From contig JAKCPI010012626.1 of assembly GCA_023213315.1 (NCBI GenBank), positions 1-64,000 on the forward strand: DNA of 64,000 nucleotides, written 5' to 3'. Made by a program: the position numbers and the translations under genes. Positions 55,435 through 64,000 of this stretch are shown here, in pieces; positions within the stretch are counted from its first letter, which is position 1, and each line of letters starts with the position of its first letter. This stretch comes from Euborellia annulipes (lineage: Eukaryota; Arthropoda; Insecta; Dermaptera; Anisolabididae). The notes under the pieces are model-generated. The model had not been told where the DNA came from and made no database searches. It worked only from the letters and a program-made list of their open reading frames with translations.

Positions 55435-56030
55435 AAACTTTGCAGCCAGACGTTTCGGTCGCCAATCACGATCTTGATCAGGGCAAATATTGTTAACTTA
55501 GGTATTTTAATGTCTATCGTATGTGATTACCTAAGACCAGAGTTGGCAGGTTTTATCCCGCCGAGTATAATACACGGTTTTATACATGTATAAAACTATT
55601 GCGGATAAAACTAGGACGATGTATAAAAGGTATAAAACTGTAAAAAACCAACTCTCTCCCCTGAAAAAACAGCTTAAAAGCTTTTCATATTTTATAATGT
55701 TCTAAAGCATTGACGATGTTGTTTGCTTTTTATTTAGTGAATAATATAATCAAAATGTTAATAATTGAAAAATGAAATTTTATTTGAATTTCCTTCCTTG
55801 TCGGGTTTGCGCATGCGCATCCAAGTTTTATACATTTTATACGTTTTATACAAGTTTTATCCTCGATTTTTGTATAAAACTGCCAAATCGTGTATAAAAC
55901 CCAACTCTGCCTAAGACAATATTTGCCCTGATGAAGGTTGTGTGATTTGCCACCGGAACGTCTGCTAACAAAATTTAAATAAATTAATTTTTATTTAATC
56001 TCCTGATTGCAAAGTTCTTTCGGACACTGA
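55435..56030. mobile_element. Penelope-type inverted repeat split by a hAT MITE
   Basis: The left part (55450-55535; gcagccagacgtttcggtcg, caggg caaatattg) and right part (55912-55990; acaatatttgccctgatgaagg, ggaacgtctgc) are inverted relatives, with hammerhead-like cores in both: CTGATCA...GAAACGTC on minus at 55454-55491, and CTGATGA...GGAACGTC on plus at 55928-55962. Each core has one changed conserved base, so neither is expected to be active. Confidence 0.5.
55538..55909 (+). mobile_element. hAT MITE (cagagttggc termini), copy 2
   Basis: Ends cagagttggcaggttttat and ataaaacccaactctg are inverted repeats. A perfect 8-bp duplication cctaagac lies on both sides (55530-55537, 55910-55917), diagnostic of hAT. 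It is 372 bp, rich in tataaaac words, with no transposase. Confidence 0.85.
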
Positions 56031-56067
56031 TTAAATCTCCACAGCCATAAAACAGTCATAAGTATAC

Positions 56068-56130
56068 TTTTTTTTTTAACACTCACACTCTTTTGGGCAG
56101 CTTAAACCATATAAGACTTTTTACGTTGAC
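56068..56130 (-). mobile_element. tRNA-derived SINE tail fragment
   Basis: ttttaacactcacactcttttgggcagctta and aaccatataagactttttacg are the 3' part of the SINE on the minus strand, cut by the following MITE. Confidence 0.5.
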
Positions 56131-56291
56131 CGCATGGGCGTAACTAGGGGGGTGCCGGAGGGGGCCTGCCTGCCCTCCCCCCAGAAAGCTCCTTGCCCCA
56201 AAAAAATTGAGAAAATATGGGGCTTTCCAGGCCCACCGGAGGATAGCTGGTCCCATGCCCCCCCCCAGCCAAATTCTCTAGTTACGCCCAT
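56131..56291 (+). mobile_element. MITE with gggcgtaactag termini, ordinary copy
   Basis: catgggcgtaactag and ctagttacgcccatg are perfect inverted ends about 160 bp apart. The interior is GC-rich (agaaagctccttgcccca, gctttccaggcccaccgga). It is the reference for the rearranged copy in the palindrome at 28224-28424. The ends resemble hAT termini, but no clear target duplication was read. Confidence 0.7.
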
Positions 56292-57100
56292 GGTGGTCTT
56301 CAAACAATTTTGAAAGCAAAATGAGAACAGCATCAAAAAAATAATTGATTTTTGAATTTTAAGAGAAAGTAAAAATTAATATGTCAAAATAAATTTGGAA
56401 AATCGATTTTTAATCATTTTCAGAACGTTTTGAGACTAAAATTTCATTGTTTTTGCTTGAATATTTTGTATACTAAGTTATTCAATCAATATCAAGGCCT
56501 AAATGTGTTTATTTAATTAAAAAACAATAAATTAGGAAATGAAAGAGGCAGTTAACATTTGAAGATGTCAAAGGCAATAAATAAACCCCCATTTTATGTG
56601 GGCGTAGTTAAATAAAAAAATGTCTATAGCTTTATAATTGATTGAAAAGACCAGTTTTGCATTTTTCCACAAATCCAACGACAAATAAGAGAGATAGAGC
56701 GACTTTTTGAAAAGCGATTGTGCGCGTGAATAAAAGCCTAGACGAGAGTGAAGCGAGGCTCCCTAGCTGCACTCTCGGCGCAGATCGAATTTGAAAAAAC
56801 AAATTGATGCTCTCCCAGCATTTGAAATAATCGCCAAATTGATCTTTTTATGCTTTTAGAAAATTTTATTCGAAACTTTATTTAACTATAAGAATAAAAG
56901 ACTGCATATTTATCTATTTACATTTTTAGATTTAGAAAAAAAACACACTTTCCATAATAGAACGTTTTTTGAAATTTTCTATAAATAGAAACAAAATAAT
57001 TGTAATTATTTTTTAATTAATCATAATTTAAAAAAAAAAAAAAAAGCTTTCTATTATGTAAAATGGACACGAATTTAATTCAAATGTGGATTTTATAGCT
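56292..57100. other. Repeat scrap then unassigned DNA
   Basis: 56292-56375 is a small tctggtgtgac-family scrap (ggtcttcaaacaattttgaa, ataattgatttttgaatt). The rest to 57100 is AT-rich, with a GC-richer patch at 56740-56790 (gacgagagtgaagcgaggct). No gene is supported. Confidence 0.35.
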
Positions 57101-57108
57101 GGATAATC

Positions 57109-57500
57109 GTTGATAGGTAAATAAAAGAATAGCAGCTAAAAATTATTTCATTTATTGACCCACTAGGCTGACGTTTCGGTTTGGGTCAAGACATAAGTAT
57201 AATTCAATCATTTTACATATTAATTTTTCAAATATCTGTAACCGAATGTACATGGAATATATGATTGTGTTATTATTTGTATGCCTATATTGACAACCCG
57301 CAAGGTAATTATAATATCTCTGTATTATGCCAAGTTATATAATGTTATAAATTGTAAAATTTCACGAATAATATTTTTAAAAAATATACTTTGTGTTGTT
57401 ATAGCTGTGAGAATGGACTTGACCAAGACCGAAACGTCAGCCTGTCGGGTCAATAAATGAAATAATTTTTAGCTGCTATTCTTTTATTTACCTATCAACG
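57109..57500. mobile_element. Penelope-type inverted repeat
   Basis: The arm 57109-57195 (cgttgataggtaaataaaag to cgtttcggtttgggtcaag) is repeated inverted at 57416-57500. The arms hold cgaaacgtcag next to ttgacc, a decayed core. The 220-bp centre is AT-rich. Same overall plan as 13681-13857 and 42460-42628. Confidence 0.6.
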
Positions 57501-57726
57501 AATTTAATTAATTAAAAAAAAAAACTGCATAAAAAAATGTTTTTTTTAATGCCCGAGGATTTTCGGACCAACGATTCAATGTGGCACTTGCAATGGCAAA
57601 GCCTAAACGAAAGGCCCCAACCCAATAGTACTCAGAGCTTAAATCTCTGTTGTTTGAAGTCCGAATCCCCTTCCCCCCCTCCTGTTCACTTGACATTCAC
57701 CCCCAAGGACATTTCTTAAAAAAAAA

Positions 57727-58424
57727 TCTGGTGTGACTGGCGCACAGCACACAACTTTCTCTTACCTTCGGTAATCGAAAGTTGTGTTCTGTGCTTGTCA
57801 CACCAGATTTTTTGTGTCGACATATATTTAGTTCCCGACAGTACGGAACATTTAAATTCAGATGTAAAATTTATAAGTATGGGAAAATATTTATATTTTG
57901 TTACCATGGCAACCATTTCTCCTATCTTCCCTATGAAATACAAGAGTAAAGTGGTCTTCAGAAGATTTCAATCACAAAATGAGAATATACATTTTAAAGA
58001 GAATCTAAAAAATAATTGATTTTTGAATTTAAAAAAAAAATCGTTGGAGCAAATTTTGAGAAAATCGAAAAAAACTGAAAAAGTACATCAGTAAAGTACT
58101 AGTACACTTTGGCCGATTTTGATTAAAAGCTTATTTTTCCGGTCCCGGGGGTGTTTAACTTAAATATAAAATTTCAACCTCGTAGCTCAATTCCTTCATG
58201 CTTAAAATTGAACACACACCCACACACCCACACACCCACACACCCACACACCCACACACCCACCCACACACCCACAGACAGACCATGTCGCGAAAACCAC
58301 TTTTTTGGATTCAGGGGACCTCAAAACGTGAAGATCCATCAAAATCTCGACATCGAATTTTTGACATGAATCCAATACTTTCTCTCTATATATATATTAC
58401 ATATATACATAGGTAAGAGAAAGT
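57727..58424 (+). mobile_element. tctggtgtgac family, full-length copy
   Basis: The 5' palindrome (57727-57808), body, a (cacacaccca)n microsatellite (58213-58278), gaccatgtcgcgaaaaccac and the 3' hairpin are all present. It is nearly identical to 49370-50040 apart from microsatellite length. Frames inside it are not genes. Confidence 0.8.
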
Positions 58425-58429
58425 AAAAA

Positions 58430-58745
58430 AGATAATCATTACAAGTAGACGAGAAAGAAAGAGAGAGATAGAGAGAGAAATGGCATTCATTTTTCTCTCT
58501 TTCTCTCTCATTCTTTATTCAATCCACGCTCCTCTTCTCGTTTTGCATCTTCATAAAACTTATTATCTTTCTCTCTTTTCTCTCTTTCTCTCTTTCGCTA
58601 TCTCTCTCTTTTTTTTGTGACTTTACTTATTAGATTTAAATTGTTAATCATCCTCGGAAAAATTTAATAATCTCCTTTAATCTTTCACTTTAAATAAATA
58701 AACAAAACTTTTTTTTTTTTTTTAGATAGTATAATTAAAAAGTTA
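58430..58745. repeat. CT/GA-rich simple sequence
   Basis: gagagagatagagagagaa, then several ctctttctctctt blocks up to 58612, and a poly-T near 58710. Confidence 0.6.
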
Positions 58746-58854
58746 AATATTAGGCAAAATTGACTAACTCCACTATTTTAGAAAATAACACGAAGTGTGA
58801 GTGAGAAAATGTTCCCGACAAATTATTTGATATTAAAATATTTTACTGTGGTAC

Positions 58855-59215
58855 TGGTGCCACAGCACACAACTTTCTCTTACCTTCGGTGAACGAAAGT
58901 TGTGATCTGTGCTTGTCACACCAGATTTTTTTTGACTTTCCGCCGATATATTGGAATTTAAGATGTAAAATTTATAAAAATGGGAAAATATTTATATTTT
59001 GTCACCATGTCAACCATTTCTCCTATCTTTCCTATCAAGTACAAGAGTAAAGTGGTTTTCAGAAGATTGCAATGGCAAAATGAAATTATACATTTTAAAG
59101 AGCATCTAAAAAATAATTGATTTTTAAATTTTAATAAAAATCGTTGCAGCGAATTTTGTGAAAATCGGAAAAAACCTGAAAAAGTGAATCAGTAATCTTT
59201 GATATATTATTTGAA
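58855..59215 (+). repeat. tctggtgtgac family, partial copy
   Basis: It starts inside the palindrome (gccacagcacacaactttctc), closes with gtcacaccaga, and continues with the body to gaaaaagtgaatcagtaatc, where homology stops. Confidence 0.65.
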
Positions 59216-59700
59216 AACCCTCATAAAACATTCTATATCCTAAATACTTTGTTTCTTTTTTTGTGTAATGAAATGAGTCTCTACAAATTTTATATGAATT
59301 TTTTTTCATGACAACTCGAAAATTTGAAATTTCTTCATCTTTTGGATAAATTTTCATATTTTATGATTTGTATCAATTCATGTAAAACTCTTTTTTTTTC
59401 TTTAAGGACCAAAGTACAAGTCGCTACTGTCCTTTGAGATGTCAAATATTTAATTTATCTGCGAATAAAATTCAATTGAGATATAAAATGTGAATTTTTA
59501 TTTTTATTAATTTCTGCCGTTTTATTTTTAGCCTCGACAATAAGAGAAAGGAGTGGAGAGAGGGCAAGCAGGGCGGGCGGGGAGGGGGAGGCGAACATCT
59601 CGCTCTCTCTCTCTCTCTCGACTGCTCTTTAAGAACAAATAATAAATCCTAAGTTTTGATTAGGCCTTTTGGAAAATTTTCAATGGGAAAATTTTCAATG
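59216..59700. other. Unassigned stretch
   Basis: AT-rich, with a G-rich patch and CT run (59545-59620). The minus-strand 77-codon frame at 59124-59357 overlaps the repeat and has no domain. Confidence 0.3.
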
Positions 59701-59712
59701 TGACTACGAATT

Positions 59713-59988
59713 TTTTTTTTTTTTTTTTTTTTTTTTAAACATTCACACTTTTTTCTCATTCACACTCACATTCACACACTCATTCACACAGTCTTCTCGG
59801 CAACTTAGGCCATTTAAGACTTTAAACGATATCCGTTAATGAGTATTATACATATTGGGGTCCAGGCATTTTTATTTAAGTCATTTGGTATCCAAATGCC
59901 TTAAATAAAATTATCGGACTGCCTGAGGTCCGAACCCGCGACGTTCGGTATAGAAGGTAGGCACGCTACCAACTACTCCAAGCCCCGG
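59713..59988 (-). mobile_element. tRNA-derived SINE, intact copy
   Basis: On the minus strand: ggggcttggagtagttggta (box A region), cgcgggttcggacctcagg (box B region), the ccaaatgacttaaataaa body, cctaagttgccgagaagact and a poly-A tail. A perfect 12-bp duplication tgactacgaatt flanks it (59701-59712 and 59989-60000). Confidence 0.85.
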
Positions 59989-60051
59989 TGACTACGAATT
60001 AATACCAATACCCTTCTAATTGACTCTCTTTAAATAAATATGGGCTGAAAC

Positions 60052-60294
60052 CAAGGGCGAATACAGGGGGGGGTAAAGGGAGTAATTATCCCCTCCCCCG
60101 AGATTTGAAAAAAAAAATTATTTTGAATGTAAAATTTTAAAAATTAATACTTAAAAATTTGATTTGTATTTATATTCTGGCAAACAAGTACAGAATGCGC
60201 CTGTAAATTACCGAAATTCAGAAAAAATTTGTGTTGTGTGACCAGTCACACCAGATTACCCCCCCCCCGAAAAACACCTCTAGATCCGCTCTTG
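60052..60294 (-). mobile_element. hAT MITE with caagggcg end, copy 2
   Basis: Ends caagggcgaatacag and ctagatccgctcttg are imperfect inverted repeats. A perfect 8-bp duplication gctgaaac lies on both sides (60044-60051 and 60295-60302). The interior is the reverse complement of 39699-39974, including the palindrome head gaccagtcacaccaga. Confidence 0.85.
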
Positions 60295-60302
60295 GCTGAA
60301 AC

Positions 60303-60360
60303 CATACATAAACAATACTTTCTCTCTATATATTTCATATATAGGGTAAGAGAAAGTAAA
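60303..60360 (+). repeat. 3' hairpin of the tctggtgtgac family
   Basis: caatactttctctctatata, then ttcatatatagggtaagagaaagt, is the family 3' stem-loop, isolated from its body. Confidence 0.6.
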
Positions 60361-60710
60361 AATAATTGTTTTTACTACACCAGATTTTTTAAGCAAAGTA
60401 TTGCAAGTAGTCAACGTAAAAATGTATTCAACTTTGAAGTTGGAAAAAAATTTTAATTTGGAAATTATCTTTATTAATATTAGGCCTACTTTTAAATGTA
60501 TAATTTGCACACCAAGGTGCTTGTGACATTTACAATGTTTAAGTATCGACTTCGTTTTATCTTTTGTCAACTTTATCGTTTATACTTTGTTACAGATGAT
60601 TAAAGTTCTTAAAACAATAAAAAAAAATGAAATTTTAATTATATGAGAATATTTATTATTTTTCATTTGTGTGATTTAATAATTTTATTGTTATATTAAT
60701 TCTTTCATAA

Positions 60711-61095
60711 GGCGAGACAGGTATTACCATGGTCAATGCTCTGCCGAATTAAAATCAATTATCCCACCCAATGCAACATATTCACGGAACACAAGAGAGG
60801 CATCTTCCCAGCATCCCTATGCTGTTCAGATCACGACTAACAGAACAAAACAATTTCATTCTTCCTTTGTCCCCATGACCTCCCGTGATTGGAACAAGCT
60901 CCCTGCGTCTATCTTCCCCAAAACCTACAATCTTCAGACTTTCAAGTCTAACCTCAACAGGCATCTTCTCAGTTCCCGCAGTTGAGTTTCCCCTTTATGC
61001 TTCTCCTTTTGTTTTTATTTTCTTCCTGGCTGCATGTGACTATTGGTCATTATAGGTCTTCGGACCTTATGCACCCATTCCAAAAAAAAAAAAAA
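60711..61095 (+). pseudogene. 5'-truncated LINE with C-terminal ORF2 remnant
   Basis: The frame from about 60721 reads YYHGQCSAELKSIIPPNATY, HPYAVQITTNRTKQFHSSFV, PMTSRDWNKLPASIFP and NLQTFKSNLNRHL before a stop at 60983. This is the characteristic C-terminus of a non-LTR retrotransposon ORF2 (SFxPxTxRxWNxLPxxxF and LxxFKxxLxRHL). A 3' UTR of about 95 bp with gtcttcggaccttatgcacc and a poly-A end follows. It is intact over this part, so probably young. Confidence 0.8.
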
Positions 61096-61260
61096 ACTCG
61101 ATGATTTTGTAAAGGGAAAATTCTGGATGTTTTTGAGAATTGGGAGACCCGAGAATTTTTCAACAGACAGACCTACAGGTGGACACTCAACTTATTTTAA
61201 CAATTTAGGTCCTATACCAGTATAAGATTGATACATTGATACTGCAAAGTGGGCCGGAAT

Positions 61261-61288
61261 AAAAAAAAAAAAAAAAAAAAAAAAAAAT
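61261..61288. repeat. Poly-A run
   Basis: A homopolymer of about 28 A's, possibly the tail of another retroelement; the sequence before it (gtgggccggaat) is unassigned. Confidence 0.6.
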
Positions 61289-61510
61289 AAATAAAATTTT
61301 AGTGAATTCTTTTGTGTTTCTTTGTGTTTGTGTTTGACTACATCTTTAATCAGCAATCAATCTTCCAAATTGAATAAGGTAGAGTTAGCAATAAAATAGT
61401 CATTTTACATGTGTGTGCCTGGGAAAAAAAAGAAATAGATAAAAAGTAATAAGGGTTAACCCATTTGCCTCCTCCTCCTGCCAATATAACATTTTTATTT
61501 TATCTTTATA

Positions 61511-61814
61511 ATAAAAATAAAATAAAAAAAAAGATTTTTAAAAAAATGCTTTTATTTAAATTGAACTAAAAGAGAGAAATAAGAAAGAAATAATTTAATT
61601 GTTCTTGTTAAAATTTTTTTAATATTTGACTTAAAATAAAAGCGTGGGGCGCTTCGAAGTGATTCCGAGGCTCGCGCCCCACGCTTTTATTTTAAGTCAT
61701 AAATATTAAAAAATTTTAACAAGAACAATTAAATTATTTCTTTCTTATTTCTTTTTAGTTCAATTTAAATAAAAGCATTTTTTTAAAAATCTTTTTTTTT
61801 TATTTTATTTTTAT
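61511..61814. repeat. 300-bp palindrome next to the satellite
   Basis: Left arm 61511-61651 and right arm 61675-61814 are near-perfect inverted copies around a 23-bp GC-richer loop (cttcgaagtgattccgaggct). The inner stem gcgtggggcg is strikingly GC-rich in an AT-rich arm. It may be a fold-back MITE. No target duplication could be fixed because the outer ends are A/T runs. Confidence 0.8.
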
Positions 61815-61857
61815 TTTAAGCTTTTAGTCTTTTAGTCTTATCAAAAATCATCAATAT

Positions 61858-61986
61858 GATAAAGTACCACATTAGTTTGGCCTGTATTGATTTGGTTCAA
61901 TTGAAAAATTATTCATTATCATAAAAAAATGACTCGTAAATATCAAAATTCAAAACTATAGTTAATAGGGCCTTATTTGCGTGAGG
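61858..61986 (+). repeat. Diverged edge monomer of the satellite
   Basis: It starts gataaagtaccacattagttt, as in the array, then diverges (attgatttggttcaattg; atgactcgtaaatatcaaaa; ttaatagggcc) and is about 10 bp shorter than a full monomer. Diverged monomers at array edges are usual in satellites. Confidence 0.7.
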
Positions 61987-64000
61987 CTTCAAATAAAGTA
62001 CCACATTAGTTTGGTCTATTTTGATCAAAACCACCATATAGTGGCGTCATCAAAAATGACTCTTAAGTATTACATTTCACACCTCTAGCCCATCGGGAAG
62101 TCTTTTGAAATTACATTAATTCGCGAAGGGTTTCAAATAAAGTACCACATTAGTTTGGTCTATTTTGATCAAAACCACCATATAGTGGCGTCATCAAAAA
62201 TGACTCTTAAGTATTACATTTCACACCTCTAGCCCATCGGGAAGTCTTTTGAAATTACATTAATTCGCGAAGGGTTTCAAATAAAGTACCACATTAGTTT
62301 GGTCTATTTTGATCAAAACCACCATATAGTGGCGTCATCAAAAATGACTCTTAAGTATTACATTTCACACCTCTAGCCCATCGGGAAGTCTTTTGAAATT
62401 ACATTAATTCGCGAAGGGTTTCAAATAAAGTACCACATTAGTTTGGTCTATTTTGATCAAAACCACCATATAGTGGCGTCATCAAAAATGACTCTTAAGT
62501 ATTACATTTCACACCTCTAGCCCATCGGGAAGTCTTTTGAAATTACATTAATTCGCGAAGGGTTTCAAATAAAGTACCACATTAGTTTGGTCTATTTTGA
62601 TCAAAACCACCATATAGTGGCGTCATCAAAAATGACTCTTAAGTATTACATTTCACACCTCTAGCCCATCGGGAAGTCTTTTGAAATTACATTAATTCGC
62701 GAAGGGTTTCAAATAAAGTACCACATTAGTTTGGTCTATTTTGATCAAAACCACCATATAGTGGCGTCATCAAAAATGACTCTTAAGTATTACATTTCAC
62801 ACCTCTAGCCCATCGGGAAGTCTTTTGAAATTACATTAATTCGCGAAGGGTTTCAAATAAAGTACCACATTAGTTTGGTCTATTTTGATCAAAACCACCA
62901 TATAGTGGCGTCATCAAAAATGACTCTTAAGTATTACATTTCACACCTCTAGCCCATCGGGAAGTCTTTTGAAATTACATTAATTCGCGAAGGGTTTCAA
63001 ATAAAGTACCACATTAGTTTGGTCTATTTTGATCAAAACCACCATATAGTGGCGTCATCAAAAATGACTCTTAAGTATTACATTTCACACCTCTAGCCCA
63101 TCGGGAAGTCTTTTGAAATTACATTAATTCGCGAAGGGTTTCAAATAAAGTACCACATTAGTTTGGTCTATTTTGATCAAAACCACCATATAGTGGCGTC
63201 ATCAAAAATGACTCTTAAGTATTACATTTCACACCTCTAGCCCATCGGGAAGTCTTTTGAAATTACATTAATTCACGAAGGGTTTCAAATAAAGTACCAC
63301 ATTAGTTTGGTCTATTTTGATCAAAACCACCATATAGTGGCGTCATCAAAAATGACTCTTAAGTATTACATTTCACACCTCTAGCCCATCGGGAAGTCTT
63401 TTGAAATTACATTAATTCGCGAAGGGTTTCAAATAAAGTACCACATTAGTTTGGTCTATTTTGATCAAAACCACCATATAGTGGCGTCATCAAAAATGAC
63501 TCTTAAGTATTACATTTCACACCTCTAGCCCATCGGGAAGTCTTTTGAAATTACATTAATTCGCGAAGGGTTTCAAATAAAGTACCACATTAGTTTGGTC
63601 TATTTTGATCAAAACCACCATATAGTGGCGTCATCAAAAATGACTCTTAAGTATTACATTTCACACCTCTAGCCCATCAGGAAGTCTTTTGAAATTACAT
63701 TAATTCGCGAAGGGTTTCAAATAAAGTACCACATTAGTTTGGTCTATTTTGATCAAAACCACCATATAGTGGCGTCATCAAAAATGACTCTTAAGTATTA
63801 CATTTCACACCTCTAGCCCATCGGGAAGTCTTTTGAAATTACATTAATTCACGAAGGGTTTCAAATAAAGTACCACATTAGTTTGGTCTATTTTGATCAA
63901 AACCACCATATAGTGGCGTCATCAAAAATGACTCTTAAGTATTACATTTCACACCTCTAGCCCATCGGGAAGTCTTTTGAAATTACATTAATACGCGAGA
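61987..64000 (+). repeat. 144-bp satellite array, about 14 monomers
   Basis: The monomer starts ttcaaataaagtaccacatt and includes gatcaaaaccaccatatagt, ggcgtcatcaaaaatgactc, acacctctagcccatcggga and acattaattcgcgaaggg. Successive units start 144 bp apart (61987, 62131, 62275, 62419 ...). Units are almost identical: visible variants are g>a in attcgcgaag at 63275 and 63851, a cggg>cagg change near 63680, and a changed last unit (atacgcgaga) at the window end. The array continues beyond the window. No open frame. Confidence 0.95.

Noticed and set aside
60782..60964. Minus-strand 60-codon frame
   Set aside because: Antisense to the LINE ORF2 C-terminus.
61987..64000. CRISPR-like array
   Set aside because: The whole 144-bp unit repeats without variable spacers; it is a satellite.

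Overview
The window is very AT-rich intergenic DNA from a eukaryote, most likely an invertebrate animal and plausibly an arthropod. It has long homopolymers, many CT, GT, CA and GACA microsatellites, and no bacterial-style gene layout. I found no convincing intact host gene, tRNA gene or rRNA gene in 64 kb. What can be read is layer on layer of transposable elements, often nested, plus a satellite array at the right edge. Nearly all longer open frames lie in repeats or simple sequence. The exceptions are decayed fragments of transposon proteins and one unrecognised GC-richer frame near 47.4-47.8 kb. The organism assignment is inference from element types; no species is identifiable. | Layout. 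1-12 kb: diverged tandem repeats, a SINE tail, a hAT-type MITE, a TTAA-flanked element, Helitron ends and a large Penelope-type inverted repeat (9365-9962). 12-16 kb: a minisatellite, another Penelope-type inverted repeat, two LINE protein remnants and a deleted PIF/Harbinger element with TIRs and TAA duplication. 17-21 kb: Helitron end, pogo/Tigger-type MITE, four mariner transposase remnants in all (three here, one at 27.3 kb). 21.5-23.4 kb: a Penelope-like element (PLE) with a frameshifted GIY-YIG endonuclease between inverted pLTR-like arms. 25-35 kb: TTAA elements, a 1.5 kb near-perfect palindrome centred on a MITE, 5S-rRNA-derived SINEs and a Helitron end. 34.8-60.4 kb: repeated copies of one roughly 680-bp family with a 5' palindrome, an internal CA/GACA microsatellite and a 3' hairpin (Helentron/HINE-like architecture). 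SINEs, hAT MITEs and TTAA elements are nested in these copies. 60.7-61.1 kb: a 5'-truncated LINE. 61.5-61.8 kb: a 300-bp palindrome. 61.86-64 kb: a 144-bp satellite array running off the window. | The main biological theme is the repeated motif CTGANGA - stem - GAAACGTH in short dispersed repeats. This matches the hammerhead ribozyme core that is known from Penelope-like elements, and one copy here lies just downstream of a PLE endonuclease frame. Several copies sit inside inverted repeats, so the same transcript would carry ribozyme and antisense strands. A second theme is unusually clear insertion evidence: perfect 8-bp duplications for three hAT MITEs, TTAA empty-site evidence inside a SINE, and 7-12 bp duplications for tRNA-derived SINEs. 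These allow local ordering of insertions.
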